A DNA stretch of 64,000 bases from Chondrilla cf. caribensis (GCA_964020155.1 OZ026561.1:2500547-2564546), one strand, 5' to 3'; counted from the first letter of the stretch, positions 23,985-37,480 are shown. A program made the numbers and translations. The notes: generated by a model not told the origin, from the letters alone.

Positions 23985-24380
23985 AGAACACGTAATAACT
24001 AGTACTTTCTTCAAATGTCATTGCTTAGATTGTGAATTATTAAATTCTCACTTAAATTTTGTGGTTATACCACAATGTGTCCCTGACAAAATACCAGAGT
24101 GTGCCTTGCTGTGCATAGACACTGGACCATAATAATATTATATGCGATAGTTGATTTTCAATTCTGCATGCACCTTGGAACATTTCATTTCCCAGATAAG
24201 CATCATTGTCTGTACAGGTGCATGCAAAATCTAGTAAAGGGTATCCCTATTACGTTGCACCAGTGCAAATAGCAGAAATAGGTATACAGTGCATACATCA
24301 TTGTCACATGTGTGCAATAGGTAAATTTTGACTTCATGGTTCATTTCACAAGCTTCATTTCGACTAACAGTTGGGAAATA
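23985..24380. repeat. Local direct duplication, copy 1
   Basis: Matches 25880-26275 in the same orientation. Shared words: 'attgtgaattatt', 'ataccagagtg'/'taccagagtg', 'ccataataatatta', 'ttgcaccagtgcaaatagcagaaata' (in two parts) and 'catacatcattgtcacatgtg'. No coding potential was recognised. Confidence 0.8.
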
Positions 24381-25584
24381 CAGATATATGCAAACACATT
24401 AAACAGAAAAGTGTATACACACAGAGTATGTAGCCAATTTCTAGATTTTAGTTATAGTTACATTTTTTGCCTTAAAATACAACAAATCTAGTTACAGTTT
24501 ACAGTAACGATGTGTGCTTTACATGTATACTCTACCATCATTATATACTCATGCATACACAGTTCCGTGTGCATCTAGTCTCCATCAATCTGTATATAAA
24601 TACACCATTTCCACTCGTTGGGAACAATTTTATAATACAAATATGATCTTCTTGTGCTCTAGTATAGTCTTGTACAGTAACTATAACATTTGCAGCAGAT
24701 ATTTGATTATAGTTTCATTTATGGACATTATTCACACTTTTAGTTATAGTTTTTTGAAGGTGACTCCTGTACTTATAGTTAGTTACAGTTATGATTAACT
24801 AAAAGGTCCAGAACATTGATGTACAATATTATGTATGCACGTATGGTACAAAATTAATGGTCACAGATGGAATAGTTTGTTTTTACTGACTAAAAAGCAC
24901 TATCGAATCAATGTTGAAAGCAATGCATTGAAGCAAGGAAGTCAACATTTAATACTTCAATTAGGTTTCCTCCTTGAGGAATATGGTAATTTCCTCCTGT
25001 AGTGTGCGACATATATGCACATGATATTATTGGTGGGTACAGTGCTTAATGTATATGTATGCATTGCATACCTGATGTGCATGTATGTTAATACAGTACT
25101 TTCACTGTATTTAGCCCAATACATAACATGTATTTTTACCTCTTGCATGTCATATACATGAATATCAACTGTGCATATATACGTACATGTATGTACAAGC
25201 TGTATTTGTGTATGTATAATATAAAGGTTCAAGACCACAGCTTCAGGTGTTTGTGAGGTCCCAATTGAGTTTGTAACTTTAATCATTGTTTGTAGAATCC
25301 ATGCTCTTTCCAAGGGTGCTTATTCATTTCTAGCCACATACAATATGTCATTATTATTATGCATATGATAATATGTGTACTTTGTGTATGAGGGCGAGAG
25401 CATACATTGCAAACACCACATAAATGTATGGTTATGTGTGTGATACACATAAACACTGTACACATTCACATACAAACATTCATATACATGAACATAGTAG
25501 ACATACATTTAGTATGCACATATGAACACCTGCATGTATGTATATAGAAAGTATAATATGTGCATAGACCATGACCACGAAAAT

Positions 25585-25652
<68 letters not shown>

Positions 25653-25709
25653 ATGTACTCTTTCACCTTCATTGGAAGGCAATTGAGGTGAACATGCACA
25701 CACACACAT

Positions 25710-25799
<90 letters not shown>

Positions 25800-25879
25800 A
25801 CACACACACACACATACACACATACACACACACACATACACACGCACTTATGCACACACATGGCAGTATGGCACAGAGA
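24381..25879. other. Intergenic, with MITE copy C and a (CA)n tract
   Basis: 24898-25004 is a third, diverged copy of the foldback MITE of 2717 (CACTATCGAATCAATGTTGAAAG ... TTTCCTCCTGTAGTG, quoted from its two ends). 25588-25650 and 25696-25850 are (CA)n tracts. No gene recognised. Confidence 0.65.
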
Positions 25880-26275
25880 ACATGTAGTAACTAGACCTTT
25901 CTTTGAATATCATTGCTTATATTGTGAATTATTCATAATTTCTCATTTCCTTTACATACCACATTGTCACCCTGACATTGTACCAGAGTGGGTTTTTGCA
26001 TGAATACTGCACCATAATAATATTATTATTATATGCAAGAGTCTATTTTCAATTCTGCACCTTCGATTGTACCTTTCCCAGGTAAGAAGCATTGTCTATA
26101 CAGGCACATGCAAATTCTAGTACAGGGAACCCTCTTTATATTGCACCAGTGCAAATAGCAGAAATAATATTATAAAAATTATACATAGTGCATACATCAT
26201 TGTCACATGTGCACAATATGGTAAATTTTGACTACATGGCTCACCTCACAATCTTTAGTTTGACTCAGAGTTGGA
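25880..26275. repeat. Local direct duplication, copy 2
   Basis: The partner of 23985-24380, about 1.9 kb downstream in the same orientation, with moderate divergence and small indels. Confidence 0.8.
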
Positions 26276-27072
26276 AAAAACACACACACACATGTATGTG
26301 CATATGCACATGCATTTTCATGTACACTTGATTACAGCATTTGATTATGTGAATTTCTGTAAGGCACCGGGCTAAATTTCATACCTGTATGCTTCCAGTT
26401 TGTATTTTAACAGTAAGATGGATTAACCAAGTGTCCATTGCAGCTGGCACTCATGATCATGCTCATGCACTCATACTTGACATACCATATCATATCATCT
26501 CAGGACATGATGTAGCATGCCAAGCTGTGCAGGATCCCATCCATGTTATTATTTCAATGAATCTACTGAACATTACACACATTGGATTGTAAAGATGAAT
26601 TAGTACATTGTATTGAATGCGGACTTAAGTAATTGGTGTGTGAGGAATTTTGTGTGAATAAGAGGGGTTTGTGTCTAGGAACATGATATGGCATGCATAT
26701 GTCAAGCTGTGTGGGATTCTACCAGTGTTATTGTTTTGACTTACCTACTGACCACCATCATGCATTATTTGGGATGATCTATATAATCAATGATGTAATC
26801 AACTTAGCACATTCCTCAGGTGTTCTCAGATATCTATATAGAATACACCTGCATCAACTTTACAAATAACCACCACCTGTAACATAGCATATGTACGAAA
26901 TGTATACATGTATGCACACTCACACACACCTATACCCCCTCCACACGCAGGAATGCAATCATGACATTGTACATTCATAATATTATATTACATTAATACC
27001 ATTATACATATACACACTAGATGGTACGGATATTTTTGCATTGGATGTGTGAGGGATTTATGTGAAAGAGAG

Positions 27073-27132
<60 letters not shown>

Positions 27133-28301
27133 TTAATTAACCTGAAATGAGGTAGAAGAAGTAGATACTTTAAGGTTTTCATGCTTCTTCATCGAAATCT
27201 AGTGACCTATTTGTCCATGTCCGAATTGCCGTTGAGGTGGGCAAATGTACATATAATTGCCCATTTATTGGCAAAACACACACACACACGCAAACATACA
27301 AAACACACACACAAACATGCAAACATAATCATCCAAACACACATACACGCACAAACGTGGAAACACACACAAACATTCACACACACTCACATGTACACAC
27401 AAACATGCAACCATAATAATCCATACACACATACACACACAAACATGGAACACACACACAAACATGCAAAAACATACATACACATACGGAGTCGAAATGA
27501 AAATAATATGTACTACGTAAAGCCTTCCGTATAATATAAAAAATTCAAGGTTGCTGCATGAAACTTGATATGTTATTTCGTGAGAAGGAGTGAATGAAAT
27601 TAGTAATAAAATTATAAAATGCTTTACAAAAATTGCTTTTTGTGATAAAGATTGTTTTTTTGAATTAATTGGATTTTCCTCATACATTGTGTGATCCATA
27701 ATACTATTACACAGTTGGAATTAGAAATTTACATAGTGGCATAACACTCTCTATAAAATTATAAAGTTTTGAGCTGTACCACCTGCTTCTGATAGCCACA
27801 TACATCTAGAAATTCTTGCTGCCGCAATCATCATAAATAGAGTGAATGGTGTTGTGCTGTTTTCTCCAATGTCCCTTCTGACAGGAGACTGATACTTTGA
27901 ATGGCTTCTCTTGATGCCCCATTAATGGCAACGAATGTCATTAGGTCACACACATCCTCTTGCTGAATTTCTTTGCTGACTGTAAGGAGCGTTTTCTAAT
28001 ACTTAATCTTGTACAGCGTCTCTGAAGATATAGACCTATTATGTTCATGATAACAACAATAATAATAATAGGTAGGATATAGCATATATGTATAGTATAG
28101 AATCTACTCATGTTGTCAACCCAATTTATGAAGATTTTTAAATGTCGGGAATGAAGAAATTCAATATACATTACTTTGTGGGACATGAACTAAATAGTAT
28201 TAGTCCAAACTGTGTAATAGTATATTGGTTATGAGAACCTGGGCTAATTGAGAATCATGACGAGATTACTGAATGGAGTATACTCGTATACTCATACTGG
28301 T
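26276..28301. other. Intergenic with dispersed (TG)n-bearing repeats
   Basis: 26500-26760 and 27000-27131 carry copies of a repeat also found at 18064 and 34740: 'gtattgaatg...ggactt', 'tgtgtgagga', a (TG)n, then 'ggaacatgatatggcatgc' and 'caagctgtgtggga'. 27073-27131 is a pure (TG)n. 27275-27480 is degenerate CA-rich repeat. No gene recognised. Confidence 0.55.
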
Positions 28302-28407
28302 TTGCAGTTTAGGATTGTTGTTCATGCCTGATTTCTGAGTGAGTGAGTATACTTGTGGATACTCACTCACTCAGAAATCAGGCATAAACAGCAATCCTAA
28401 ACTGCAA
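28302..28407. repeat. Near-perfect 49-bp hairpin with an 8-nt loop
   Basis: Left arm 28302-28350 (TTGCAGTTTAGGATTG...GAGTGAGTGAGTAT) and right arm 28359-28407 are reverse complements with two differences, one of which becomes a G-U pair in RNA. The loop is ACTTGTGG. It could be a foldback element, a recent inverted duplication or a small-RNA precursor. Confidence 0.9.
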
Positions 28408-29216
28408 TCCATAGGTGAACATGGTATCTATATATAATAAACTCAGATTGAGTTGCATGTGATCATATTAATCACACATCTACTTTACATGAGTGGAAAC
28501 AGCTAAGGGTAAATGGATCAGACGATATTGCAATGACATTGAAGAAAAAGCAAACAGCGCTAGACACATAATTGAAGACATGCAGTATGTGTATGAGACA
28601 AGTGCTGCTGATGGGGCTGTGGATACAGTACATTGTATTCAGCTAATTGACAGTTACAGTATTAGTAATTTTTTTATCAAATTATTAATGAATAATATTG
28701 TGCATTGAACTTATTTGCATAAGTGCATGGTACTGCATATAAAATATGTTTAAAAGTGTAATCTTGAAATTGATAATATATATATTATATTATTGCTGGG
28801 ACATAATATACCACGGTAGTTCCTATATCACCTTTAAGGAGCTTTAAAGTGCTACCTTTTTATTCTTAACTTTATAAGCCATGACTAATTGATATTAAGT
28901 ACTTTGTGAAATCTGTAAAATTGTATACATTGCACATACATGCATACATTGATAATTTTCACTACCTGTTCCAGTCTGAGAAACCAGATTTTCTCTTGCC
29001 AAAGTATATAGGCAATGACTATTTGGCTATCTCCTGGGGACATGTTAGTCTGATTGTTGACTGTTGGCTCTTTTACCTGTTTATATAGCAAATTATATCT
29101 GGTTGAGAAAGGCATTACAACTTAAAGTTAATGAATTGATTGCATGAATGTCAAAATCTGACCAAGTATGTTACAACTATAATAGTTTAATAAAAATAAT
29201 TGTTGTAGAATAATTT

Positions 29217-30419
29217 CTAATTATTTTTGCTACTTTGAGTTTTAATTCCCTTGGTTTTCATCTTATGTGCCAGTTTGCATGTCATACACATGTAGTCTGC
29301 TTTAGCGCACACTCTCTTCCTCGTTTCTCTTGCTAGCTTGAAATCAAAGTTGGTTGTATGATATCTAAACAGCTGATCATCCTCGCTAACACGTTTCAAG
29401 TAGTCAGCCAAGTCCTTGGGACTATATTTACTAGCATCTATGAAGGTGTGGTTTCCAGGAACCCACTGATATGCCTCTGGGGCACCACGGTAGACAGGAA
29501 TTGCACCAGCCTTGTAAATTAGAGCAAGTTTCTCTGTAATGTAATCTTTTTGAATAATGTTCTCAAATGAAACTATCATTCGATATTTACTGGCAATCTC
29601 CAGGAAAGTTTCCTTCCAATTATCACCCCTTTGTGGTGGAGAATCAACATTGTGCCAGCAGTTGCCGTGCTGATCAATGTGTACATACTTCATGAGCTCC
29701 ACATAGTACTTTGTACGTTCTGGAAATCCTTTCCAACTAGTATGACAATCACTGGAGAACATTGCTATTCCCCGTCTCTTTTTAGGATCAGGTGGGGGTA
29801 GTTTTTCCCACACATCAATAGGTAAAGACCTGCACATCTCAGCATAGACTGCATCAGATGTTGGATGATGGTCAATTCTTATATCTGCTATTTCTAATTG
29901 CTTAAAACCACCAGGGTATATACCATAGGCACCTCGGTTAGCTTCTAGGTTGAGTACAGCCAGTATTTGTCCTGGCCAATACCTGAGGGGACGATTTGAT
30001 ACAAACCGGACGAGCCTAAACACCACATCAGCTTTGGAGTTTGAATGCTGTATTGTGCATGTTCCTCCACCAGGTAAGGGGCATGCTTTGGGATTTCTTG
30101 CTTCAAACTGTGTAAAAGAGTGCTTAATTTCTGGAATATTATCTATTAGAGAGAATGATTCAAGGAAGATGGTGATGTCGACAGGTGGTTGTGGTTGAGA
30201 TATCGATGGCTCAGGTGGTTGTGGTTGAGATATTGATGGCTTAGCATCTGGAATGTTGGATACAGACACCCTAGCATCTTTTGTGGTAAATCTGATAATT
30301 TTGTACACATTTGTGTTAGTGGAGTTGTTTACATAATGTGAATATGCAAAGTACAATGCCATCAGGGTAATTGTCAGGGTTCCAGCTGCAATACTTGGTT
30401 TCTTGAAATTCCTTTTCAT
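29217..30419 (-). CDS. Alpha-1,3-fucosyltransferase-like protein (GT10), copy 2
   Basis: A 400-residue intronless paralogue of 6150-7385, with the same order: short tail, signal anchor (about residues 11-27), proline-rich stem, catalytic domain. The GT10 signature FENIIQKDYITEKL and GAIPVYRGAPE is unchanged, as is the C-terminal CMTC. Differences from copy 1 are few and mostly conservative (for example ELMKYVHID against ELMRYVHID, QLEIADIR against QLEKADIR). The main ones are loss of one 10-residue PSISQ.QPPE stem repeat and one residue after the anchor (SHYVNN against SQYYVNN). The frame is intact, suggesting both copies are, or were recently, under constraint. ATG at 30419, same context as copy 1. 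Confidence 0.9.
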   Translation of the reverse strand: MKRNFKKPSIAAGTLTITLMALYFAYSHYVNNSTNTNVYKIIRFTTKDARVSVSNIPDAKPSISQPQPPEPSISQPQPPVDITIFLESFSLIDNIPEIKHSFTQFEARNPKACPLPGGGTCTIQHSNSKADVVFRLVRFVSNRPLRYWPGQILAVLNLEANRGAYGIYPGGFKQLEIADIRIDHHPTSDAVYAEMCRSLPIDVWEKLPPPDPKKRRGIAMFSSDCHTSWKGFPERTKYYVELMKYVHIDQHGNCWHNVDSPPQRGDNWKETFLEIASKYRMIVSFENIIQKDYITEKLALIYKAGAIPVYRGAPEAYQWVPGNHTFIDASKYSPKDLADYLKRVSEDDQLFRYHTTNFDFKLARETRKRVCAKADYMCMTCKLAHKMKTKGIKTQSSKNN

Positions 30420-31309
30420 CTATACAAAGGAACATAGAAAACACTGTAAGAACACTGGTGGAAATATTACACTATCATCTGCGGATTTGATGCATTGTAT
30501 ACAATGCTTCTACAAATGGAGTGCAATTACTATGAAGAATTTCCGGGGAAGGAGGATGGGTGGTCAATCCAACTCCCAAATTGGCTACTTATGTGACCCT
30601 ATTGTGTTATGTACTTTCAATAGGCAATACATAACGTTGTCAGCATAATACGTATACATTTATGTATATTGTATATTCACTTTATATGTATTATGCTGGC
30701 AACATTATATGTATTGATCGAGTGCTGAAGTTCTACGATTTGCAATTGGAGGGGTAGGTTTGAGAGAGTCTCCCAACAGCAGATCAGAAGTTAGTTACGG
30801 TTATCTACATGCTATGGGGACCTATAGCCAATGGCATGCACATAACTACCAAACGGGATTGCATCTAGCACATTGCATTGTAGCAATGCTAGTAATTCCA
30901 TGCAGTCACTGGTGGGATCCGTGTTGCAATTCACTGTAAAAACACTGGTGGAAATTTTCGACCATTATTGGTGGATTTGATCAACAAACATACATTTAAT
31001 TTTACACTCCCTACCACAACAATTCTTGAGCATAATAATATGGTGATACATACAATTCATCTAATCCACCAATAATGGTGGAATATTTCCACCAGTGTTT
31101 TTACAGTGTTGAACCAACTACAACTAAGGGCTCTGAGAATCCTTTTCGGTGTAGGTCTTTACCACCCAAAGGTATCCCTGACGATCTGGCTTGCGAGGAT
31201 GAGATGTTACATTCTGGTTAAAGGTTAATATGATGAATTCAATGTTTAATCGAAGGGAGAATTTTGAGGGCAGCAGTGCTGAGTGGTGGAGAATGGATGA
31301 AGAACCAAA
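30420..31309. repeat. Fucosyltransferase 5' flank and a 177-bp MITE
   Basis: 30932-31108 is a MITE with ~45-bp inverted ends: CACTGTAAAAACACTGGTGG on the left, its complement CCACCAGTGTTTTTACAGTG on the right, and ACCATTATTGGTGGAT internally. Half-copies of its left end (AACACTGGTGGAAATATTAC) lie just upstream of both fucosyltransferase genes (about 7420 and 30455). An old insertion therefore predates the segmental duplication. Confidence 0.7.
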
Positions 31310-31800
31310 AAAAAATGCCTAAAGTGCTTTGGTTGGTGTGAAGTTGCTGCCAAGCTAGGGGGTAAAAGGGCTGTCATACAGAGAAATTACAAAGATGTTA
31401 CAGGCTAGTACATAAAGGAAGGTAGAAGATGAATGGTGTGATGAACTAGCCACGAATCCAAGTTGGCCTTGTGGAAACTATTCAAGGAGAAAGGTGGTTA
31501 GATGTGGCTAATTAAGAGATGGACGTCTACTCTCATATCCTGCCACTCAAAATCCCTCATACATTTTGCCATGTTCTTAATCCATACCCCATTGCCACAT
31601 TTCACAGCATCTCTTGCCACCTTCCTTAATAACCTCCCTTTATACACCTCACTAGTCAGAATCTTCATCCAAAATTTTCATGCAGTGCATCTTGACTCTC
31701 ATACAACTAGCAGTGACATCATCTCCCACAACAGTGATGCCTTGGGATGTAGTATGCCCACTCCAAAGAACATCCTAAAAGCCCGTTGCTGTACTTGTTA
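31310..31800. pseudogene. LINE C-terminal fragments in duplication unit 2
   Basis: 31310-31520, plus strand, is the counterpart of 8716-8915 (encoding AWSALIGV-like and the DEWCDEL block) with frameshifts. 31505-31800 on the minus strand encodes KVARDAVKCGNGVWI and MAKCMRDFEWQD, the region upstream of the same C-terminus. Two opposed fragments of one LINE type. Non-functional. Confidence 0.5.
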
Positions 31801-32334
31801 GATAGATTCTATATTTTATATATTCAAGGAATTACGCCATGCATTCAGCCCATATCAAAAATAATGATTGTATCAAATTCGGTCGAAATTCGATCTGCCA
31901 CAGAGGATAACTTGTTCGGATTTCTTTGAAGTAAAACATATGGGAATATATTATAGTATATTATATATTATGTCAATGGGGAATATATTATATTGTGTCT
32001 GTAAGCGTGTACAACGAACAGAAATCCAGGTTTTGACTTAGAACCCAAAAGGAAAAGGCCCATGATAATGTATTGTGGTCAATTACTGTGGCCAAATTTC
32101 GAATACTCGACTTTCTCAATGTTCATCAAGTTCAGCCGTATGTTGACGGTTCACGGCGAAATACAAATGTTTTAGGAGACAAGTATGGGAGCATGTAGGG
32201 ATGTTTTCGTTTTTATCGAAACGAAATTGGCAGAGAAAACCTACCCGGCCGATTTTCCGTTTTTTGCGACCATCGCGAGGAAAACGGATTTTCTCCTGGG
32301 AGGTCGTACTGAATTCTCTTATTTCTTACACCCT
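31801..32334. other. Intergenic, nothing recognised
   Basis: No exon, repeat family or RNA recognised. It contains a short TA-rich run near 31950. Confidence 0.4.
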
Positions 32335-33116
32335 ATCTACCATCAGTGAGGCCTACAAGTGACATTAGTGTAAACTCTCCATCATGGAGAACTAGGTGGC
32401 CGAATTCCCATTTTTTACTTTTCAATTTTAATTATAATGCAGTGTACAATGTTGCACTACATTGCAAATAAACACCGTCACTGTTATTTTTAAAGAATCT
32501 GTTTTTCCTTGGATTAGATACGTATGCAAGCAAACATACACCAACTCCCACCGAAATAAACACAACAATCCACCTCACCGTACACCTGTCCACCTTGTAT
32601 ACAGGCACAAGACTTTCGATAGGGAAAGACGCGTACGCTATCCGTTCTACTAAGGACACACGAAAGAACTGACGGATGTCCCGGATGTCCAGCAGTAGAG
32701 TACCCGGTCGATTTCCGGACAAATCTATTTCCGGACTCTCGTATCTGCCTTAATGCTGAAACTACGGACTTGAAACAAGTGCCGTTTTGTAACTCTCAGT
32801 CCTCGTGCTTGAATCAAGTAAACAATCGATTTTCGGACCATGAAGCGGAAATAGATCAGTTAGTCTAGTTGCTAATATTATTATTATTATCATTGCTTAA
32901 TATTATTATTATGCTGTAGTAGGGAACTCCCAGAAGGCACATACTACAGTATAATATTTGGACACGTGTTTCAGCATAGATACTCTATACCCTATGGTTT
33001 CAGTAATTAAAAATGGCTGACAGTAATTATTAGCGCTACTTCTCCAAAGCCACTTGAAAATCATGGACGGCGCTAAGAGGAAGGAGAGCTACAAAACAGT
33101 ACTTGTTTCAAGTCCG

Positions 33117-33300
33117 TAGCTAGCTAGACCGTCCCTAAGAGACGCCGAGGGCGGAAAAGGGAAGGGCCGGTCTAGCCCAGGTAGCGATTAGTTCACACCT
33201 GCCAATTAACAAATAGCACGTATAGAGTTCCTACGGCTCACCATACACCCCGTAAGAGGACCATAGATGCTCTAACCATAGGGACGGTCTAGCTAGCTAG
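33117..33300. mobile_element. ~180-bp MITE with TAGCTAGACCGTCCCTA inverted ends
   Basis: The left end TAGCTAGACCGTCCCTA (33121-33137) and right end TAGGGACGGTCTAGCTA (33279-33295) are perfect reverse complements. Flanking AGCTAGC/GCTAG extends the symmetry and may include an 8-bp target duplication, as hAT elements make. The equivalent place in unit 1 (near 13921, 'agtccgtagcttcag') lacks it, so it inserted after the duplication. Confidence 0.8.
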
Positions 33301-34440
33301 GACTAGGAAAATACATGGTTTAAGCAGTGCAGCTGAAGACTATTTCGGTGGTCTTGAAACATGTATTATTGACAAGATTGCTGAGAAGAAGCAGCATCAG
33401 ACATCATTGTTAGATTTCTTTTCCTGCGTAGGTCAGCAACTGCACTAGGAGTTTGTATTTTCATTACTGTAATCACTATGACAATTATGCCATTATCCAC
33501 TATTTACCACAAACTACTTGAGTGATTTCATGCTATTATCCAATATATTCCTTTATCCAATATTCCTTTAAGCAGTATAATCTGTATTACATATGATGTT
33601 GAGTGAAAATGTTATTAAAAATGTATGCCATTAACAGATATATTCTTTTAACCAGTATGCGATTAAGTGGGGACCACTGTACTAGTGTCCGGAAATAGAT
33701 TTATCCGGAAATTGATCAGTTTCTCTAGTTGGACACGTGTTTCAGTAATTAAAATGGCTGACAGCAATTAGTGTCCCCTGGATCATAGATACTCAAACAC
33801 ATTCAACTGAGTTATTGTCTGCCTGCCTTCGCGATGTGGTGGAAGATGATTCCCAGCCAGTTATCGCCTCACCAATTGCAACCTATTTCGTTGATGATGC
33901 TGATCACTGTTAAGACATACCGCTCTCCAATTCAGAAACTACAGGAGTTGTAATGTATTACTCAACTTATCAGATTTAAGGTCAGTAATGTATTTGCACT
34001 AGATACTGTAGTGTCGAACAGCGACTTGGGAGAGAGTTGGGCAACGTGCTTTGACTTCAAAATAAAAGGCCTAATTTTTCCTGATATTTTAGGACATCTT
34101 GGCGAACTGCGACTACGGGTTATTGTCAATTTTAATCACGAACACGTGAAAATCTCGCTTTGATACAACGACGCCATTTAATATTTACCCTTGCTACCCT
34201 TCCTGTTCCTACCATGTAAACCTTATTATAATTGTTAGCGTGCTTGGCCTCTATTGGCAATTTATACAAGCATTTGCAGTGGACATGACATCTGATATGC
34301 AACAATATCACTCTGTACTGGTGTACAACTTCATTGGTTTGTTTGATTCTTTTCAATCCCCCACATAATATATATATATATGTGTGTGTATGTATAATTT
34401 CTTTTTCTTTTCTTTTTTTTTTTTTCTTTATTGTATTCAT

Positions 34441-34737
<297 letters not shown>

Positions 34738-35069
34738 TATATATATATATATACATACACACAGTAAATGGTACAGATGATGTAGTGTATATATTATGTT
34801 GTTGTATTGAATGTGGATTTGGTGTGTGAGGAGTTTAGTATTAAAGAGACGTGTGTGTGTGTGTGTGTGTGTGTGTTTAGGAACATGATGTGGCATGCCA
34901 AGCTGTGTGGGACTCTACCAGTGTTCACAGCAAAAAATACTCAGTTTTGCAACTTATCCTAACTTCGCGACACTTGTAGTTTACAAAGTACAGTGCAGTT
35001 CTCTTAACTCAAACTTGCTTAACTCGAAATTCTGGATAAATTGAACCATAGATACTCTACTAGCGTATT

Positions 35070-35240
35070 AGTCCCGTATTGGATATTAGGATATGTGAGC
35101 CTTTGCTGAAGGTGTTCCCTTCTTAAACACACTAGTCTTCCTCTGTCAGGCTAATATGACTGAGAGATCGGATGTTGTCCTAATGCTTCCTGTAGATATG
35201 GTCCATCCCATGGTGGTGATCAGCCAAATTGCATGGTGCA
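35070..35240 (+). repeat. Third, partial copy of the MCM10 repeat arm
   Basis: Closely matches 35795-35943: 'ttcctctgtcaggctaatatgac', in pieces, 'gatgttgtcctaatgcttcctgtag' and 'atatggtccatcccatgg'. It stops at the exon boundary, so only intron and flank were copied. It lies 0.7 kb upstream of the plus-strand arm in the same orientation. Confidence 0.75.
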
Positions 35241-35430
35241 CTTACATGTTTTCTGAGCAGTCAGCAGATGCAACCAGATTAGTTGTGGTAGGCATACTTG
35301 GTACATATTGAAAGTACCTAGTCACTCTTTGAAGCGATTAGTTATGGATGGTTACATTTTATATTGCATGCACACTAGCTATTGTTAACAGGATGTGGGC
35401 AGGTATACATTATGGCATTTGATGTGTGTT

Positions 35431-35505
<75 letters not shown>

Positions 35506-35639
35506 ACATGCGTGTGTACATGTGTGTGTACATGCGTGTGTGATGTGTGTACATGCATGTTTGCAACTCAAGAACCACCTATATAGTACGCAATATTCAT
35601 CATGATTGTTCTTAAGCTATAATAGCTACTGACACTATT

Positions 35640-36882
35640 CTATAATATTATGTTTGACAGGGACAAAATGCCAATCTCTGGTAAGGCCTCGGAAGGAGTG
35701 GTGAAGGACACTCAAGTGTTCACTGACCACACAAGGTTTGGTGCAGTTATGTACATTTAGTCATTGCAGTAGGCTTGCTATTCTGTAGCTGGATGTTGGG
35801 ATATGTGGGCCATTACTGAAGGAACTCAGTGCCCCCTTCCCAAACACACCAGCCTTCCTCTGTCAGGCTAATATGACCGAGAGATCAGATGTTGTCCTAA
35901 TGCTTCCTGTAGATATGGTCCATCCCATGGCGGTGATCAGCCATGTTGAAGAAATCATTGAAGAATGAAGGTTCCTATTCATCCTCTTCACTGAAAGGAG
36001 TCGTTCTTTCAAGTAACAGGCTGTTTGCTCTAGGATCTCAGGAAGAAGCTGCCATGGTCACTTCTGAGTACAGGGAGAAACGACGGGACAAACCTCTAGT
36101 ACAGAAAAAGGGAGGCATCGTGGTTTCTGAGGGATCAGATGTTCAGTAAGTTTGCAGTGGTTGTTTGCATAGTAAATACTCATATTCACAGCTCGTGTAG
36201 TCTGTATAATATGCTGTCAGGTCTTACACCTTATACAGGTGAATAGTTTTCTATGCGATCATAGTGTGTTTTCATTGTGTAGCATCCATGTTGATATTAA
36301 CTATGTAAGGACTGATTAATACTCTAATATGTATGTATGTTGTATACTGCTAATATGTACAGTATGTATAAGTATTACGCCATTGTCTAATGATTAATGA
36401 GCTAGTACTGTATTCAGTGGTAAAGATGTATGAATGAATGAGTGGTCTAACACAACTTAACACAGTGCTTGTGTTGTGTTGTGTGGTGTGGCAGCCACAG
36501 CAATGTTGGAGTGTCAAGAATGTGTACTACTATCTTGTGTTACCAGTTAAAATTTAATTGCCCATTACATCAATATCTCAACTATTCCAACATTTAAAAT
36601 GGCACACGTTCCTTGTAAGCCTTAGTTGCACTCAATGAAGCATTTCACAGTCTTCAAATACATAGCTGTCCTGAACTGTGTTGCTACATAGCACAAGTAC
36701 ACCTAGTCATGTGTGGAGGTGTGCTCGTGTGTTCCTTCAATATAGCAGTAACTTCACCACATACCTACGTACATACATACGTGAGTACGTGCTTGTCTTG
36801 AAGATCGAACTTTTCCATTGCATTTGGTAACTTGCATGTGCCTATGTAGGTCTCTATAGTACATGGTACACTACACGGGATC

Positions 36883-36946
<64 letters not shown>

Positions 36947-36975
36947 AGGTACATGCATCTGTGCATGTACACACA

Positions 36976-37044
<69 letters not shown>

Positions 37045-37480
37045 TCTATTCGGTTTCACATATACCCATTTTGCCCAGTGTTGAGTGCTGACTCAAGTAC
37101 ACCTAGTTACACCTAGTCATGTGTGGAGTTGTGCTCATGTGTGTACCTTCAATATAGCAGTAACTTCACCACATACCTACATTAATATACACACGTGCTA
37201 CGTGCTTGTCTTGAGGATTGCATTTGGTAACTTGCATGCTGTTCAAACAGAACATACATACATACAGTAGGACTTCACAACTGAGACCACCTTCTTCGAC
37301 CTGAATAACCGATTGATACATGCTGAAATTTTTTAATACACTTTCCTTCTGAAAACACAATAGTTTAGTGTCCCGATTTTGTGCTCCTTCAACCAAATCG
37401 GTGTGGTCGTTAGCGCTTGTGACATTGTGTATCAGTATTGTTGGTGCATTGATTGTCTAGTGTTAATTGTCAATAATTGA
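35640..37480 (+). repeat. Left arm of a large inverted repeat (MCM10 internal segment)
   Basis: Matches 46085-47570 in reverse complement over about 1.5-1.8 kb. It includes one MCM10 exon, the following intron, a (TG)n/(CA)n tract and a stretch reading 'ggtgtggtcgttagc'. Divergence is modest. The arms flank 8.6 kb holding the 3' MCM10 exons and the prolyl oligopeptidase exons. Confidence 0.85.
36885..37041. repeat. (TG)n and (CA)n microsatellites in the left arm
   Basis: Opposed TG and CA tracts separated by about 30 bases, potentially able to fold back. The right arm has only a single (CA)n at 46228-46288. Confidence 0.95.

Larger units (their letters stand above)
28578..34180. repeat. Segmental duplication unit 2
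   Basis: Collinear in blocks with 1838-14745, in direct orientation: 28578-28893, 28896-30735 (with fucosyltransferase copy 2), 31270-31520 (LINE fragment), 32335-32725 and 33030-34180. Unit 2 lacks the reverse transcriptase insertion and the family-X copies. It carries its own MITEs at 30932-31108 and 33117-33300. Confidence 0.85.

Noticed and set aside
28493..28708. Protein-like 71-codon frame upstream of fucosyltransferase copy 2
   Set aside because: The paralogous segment in unit 1 (near 1838) is frameshifted and only partly present, so constraint is not supported.
35659..35760. Open frame around 'ctctggtaaggcctcggaagg' as an MCM10 zinc-finger exon
   Set aside because: No Cys/His pattern of the MCM10 finger is visible in any frame. 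Only a donor-like gtaagg is present. Both arms carry it, so it may be intronic.
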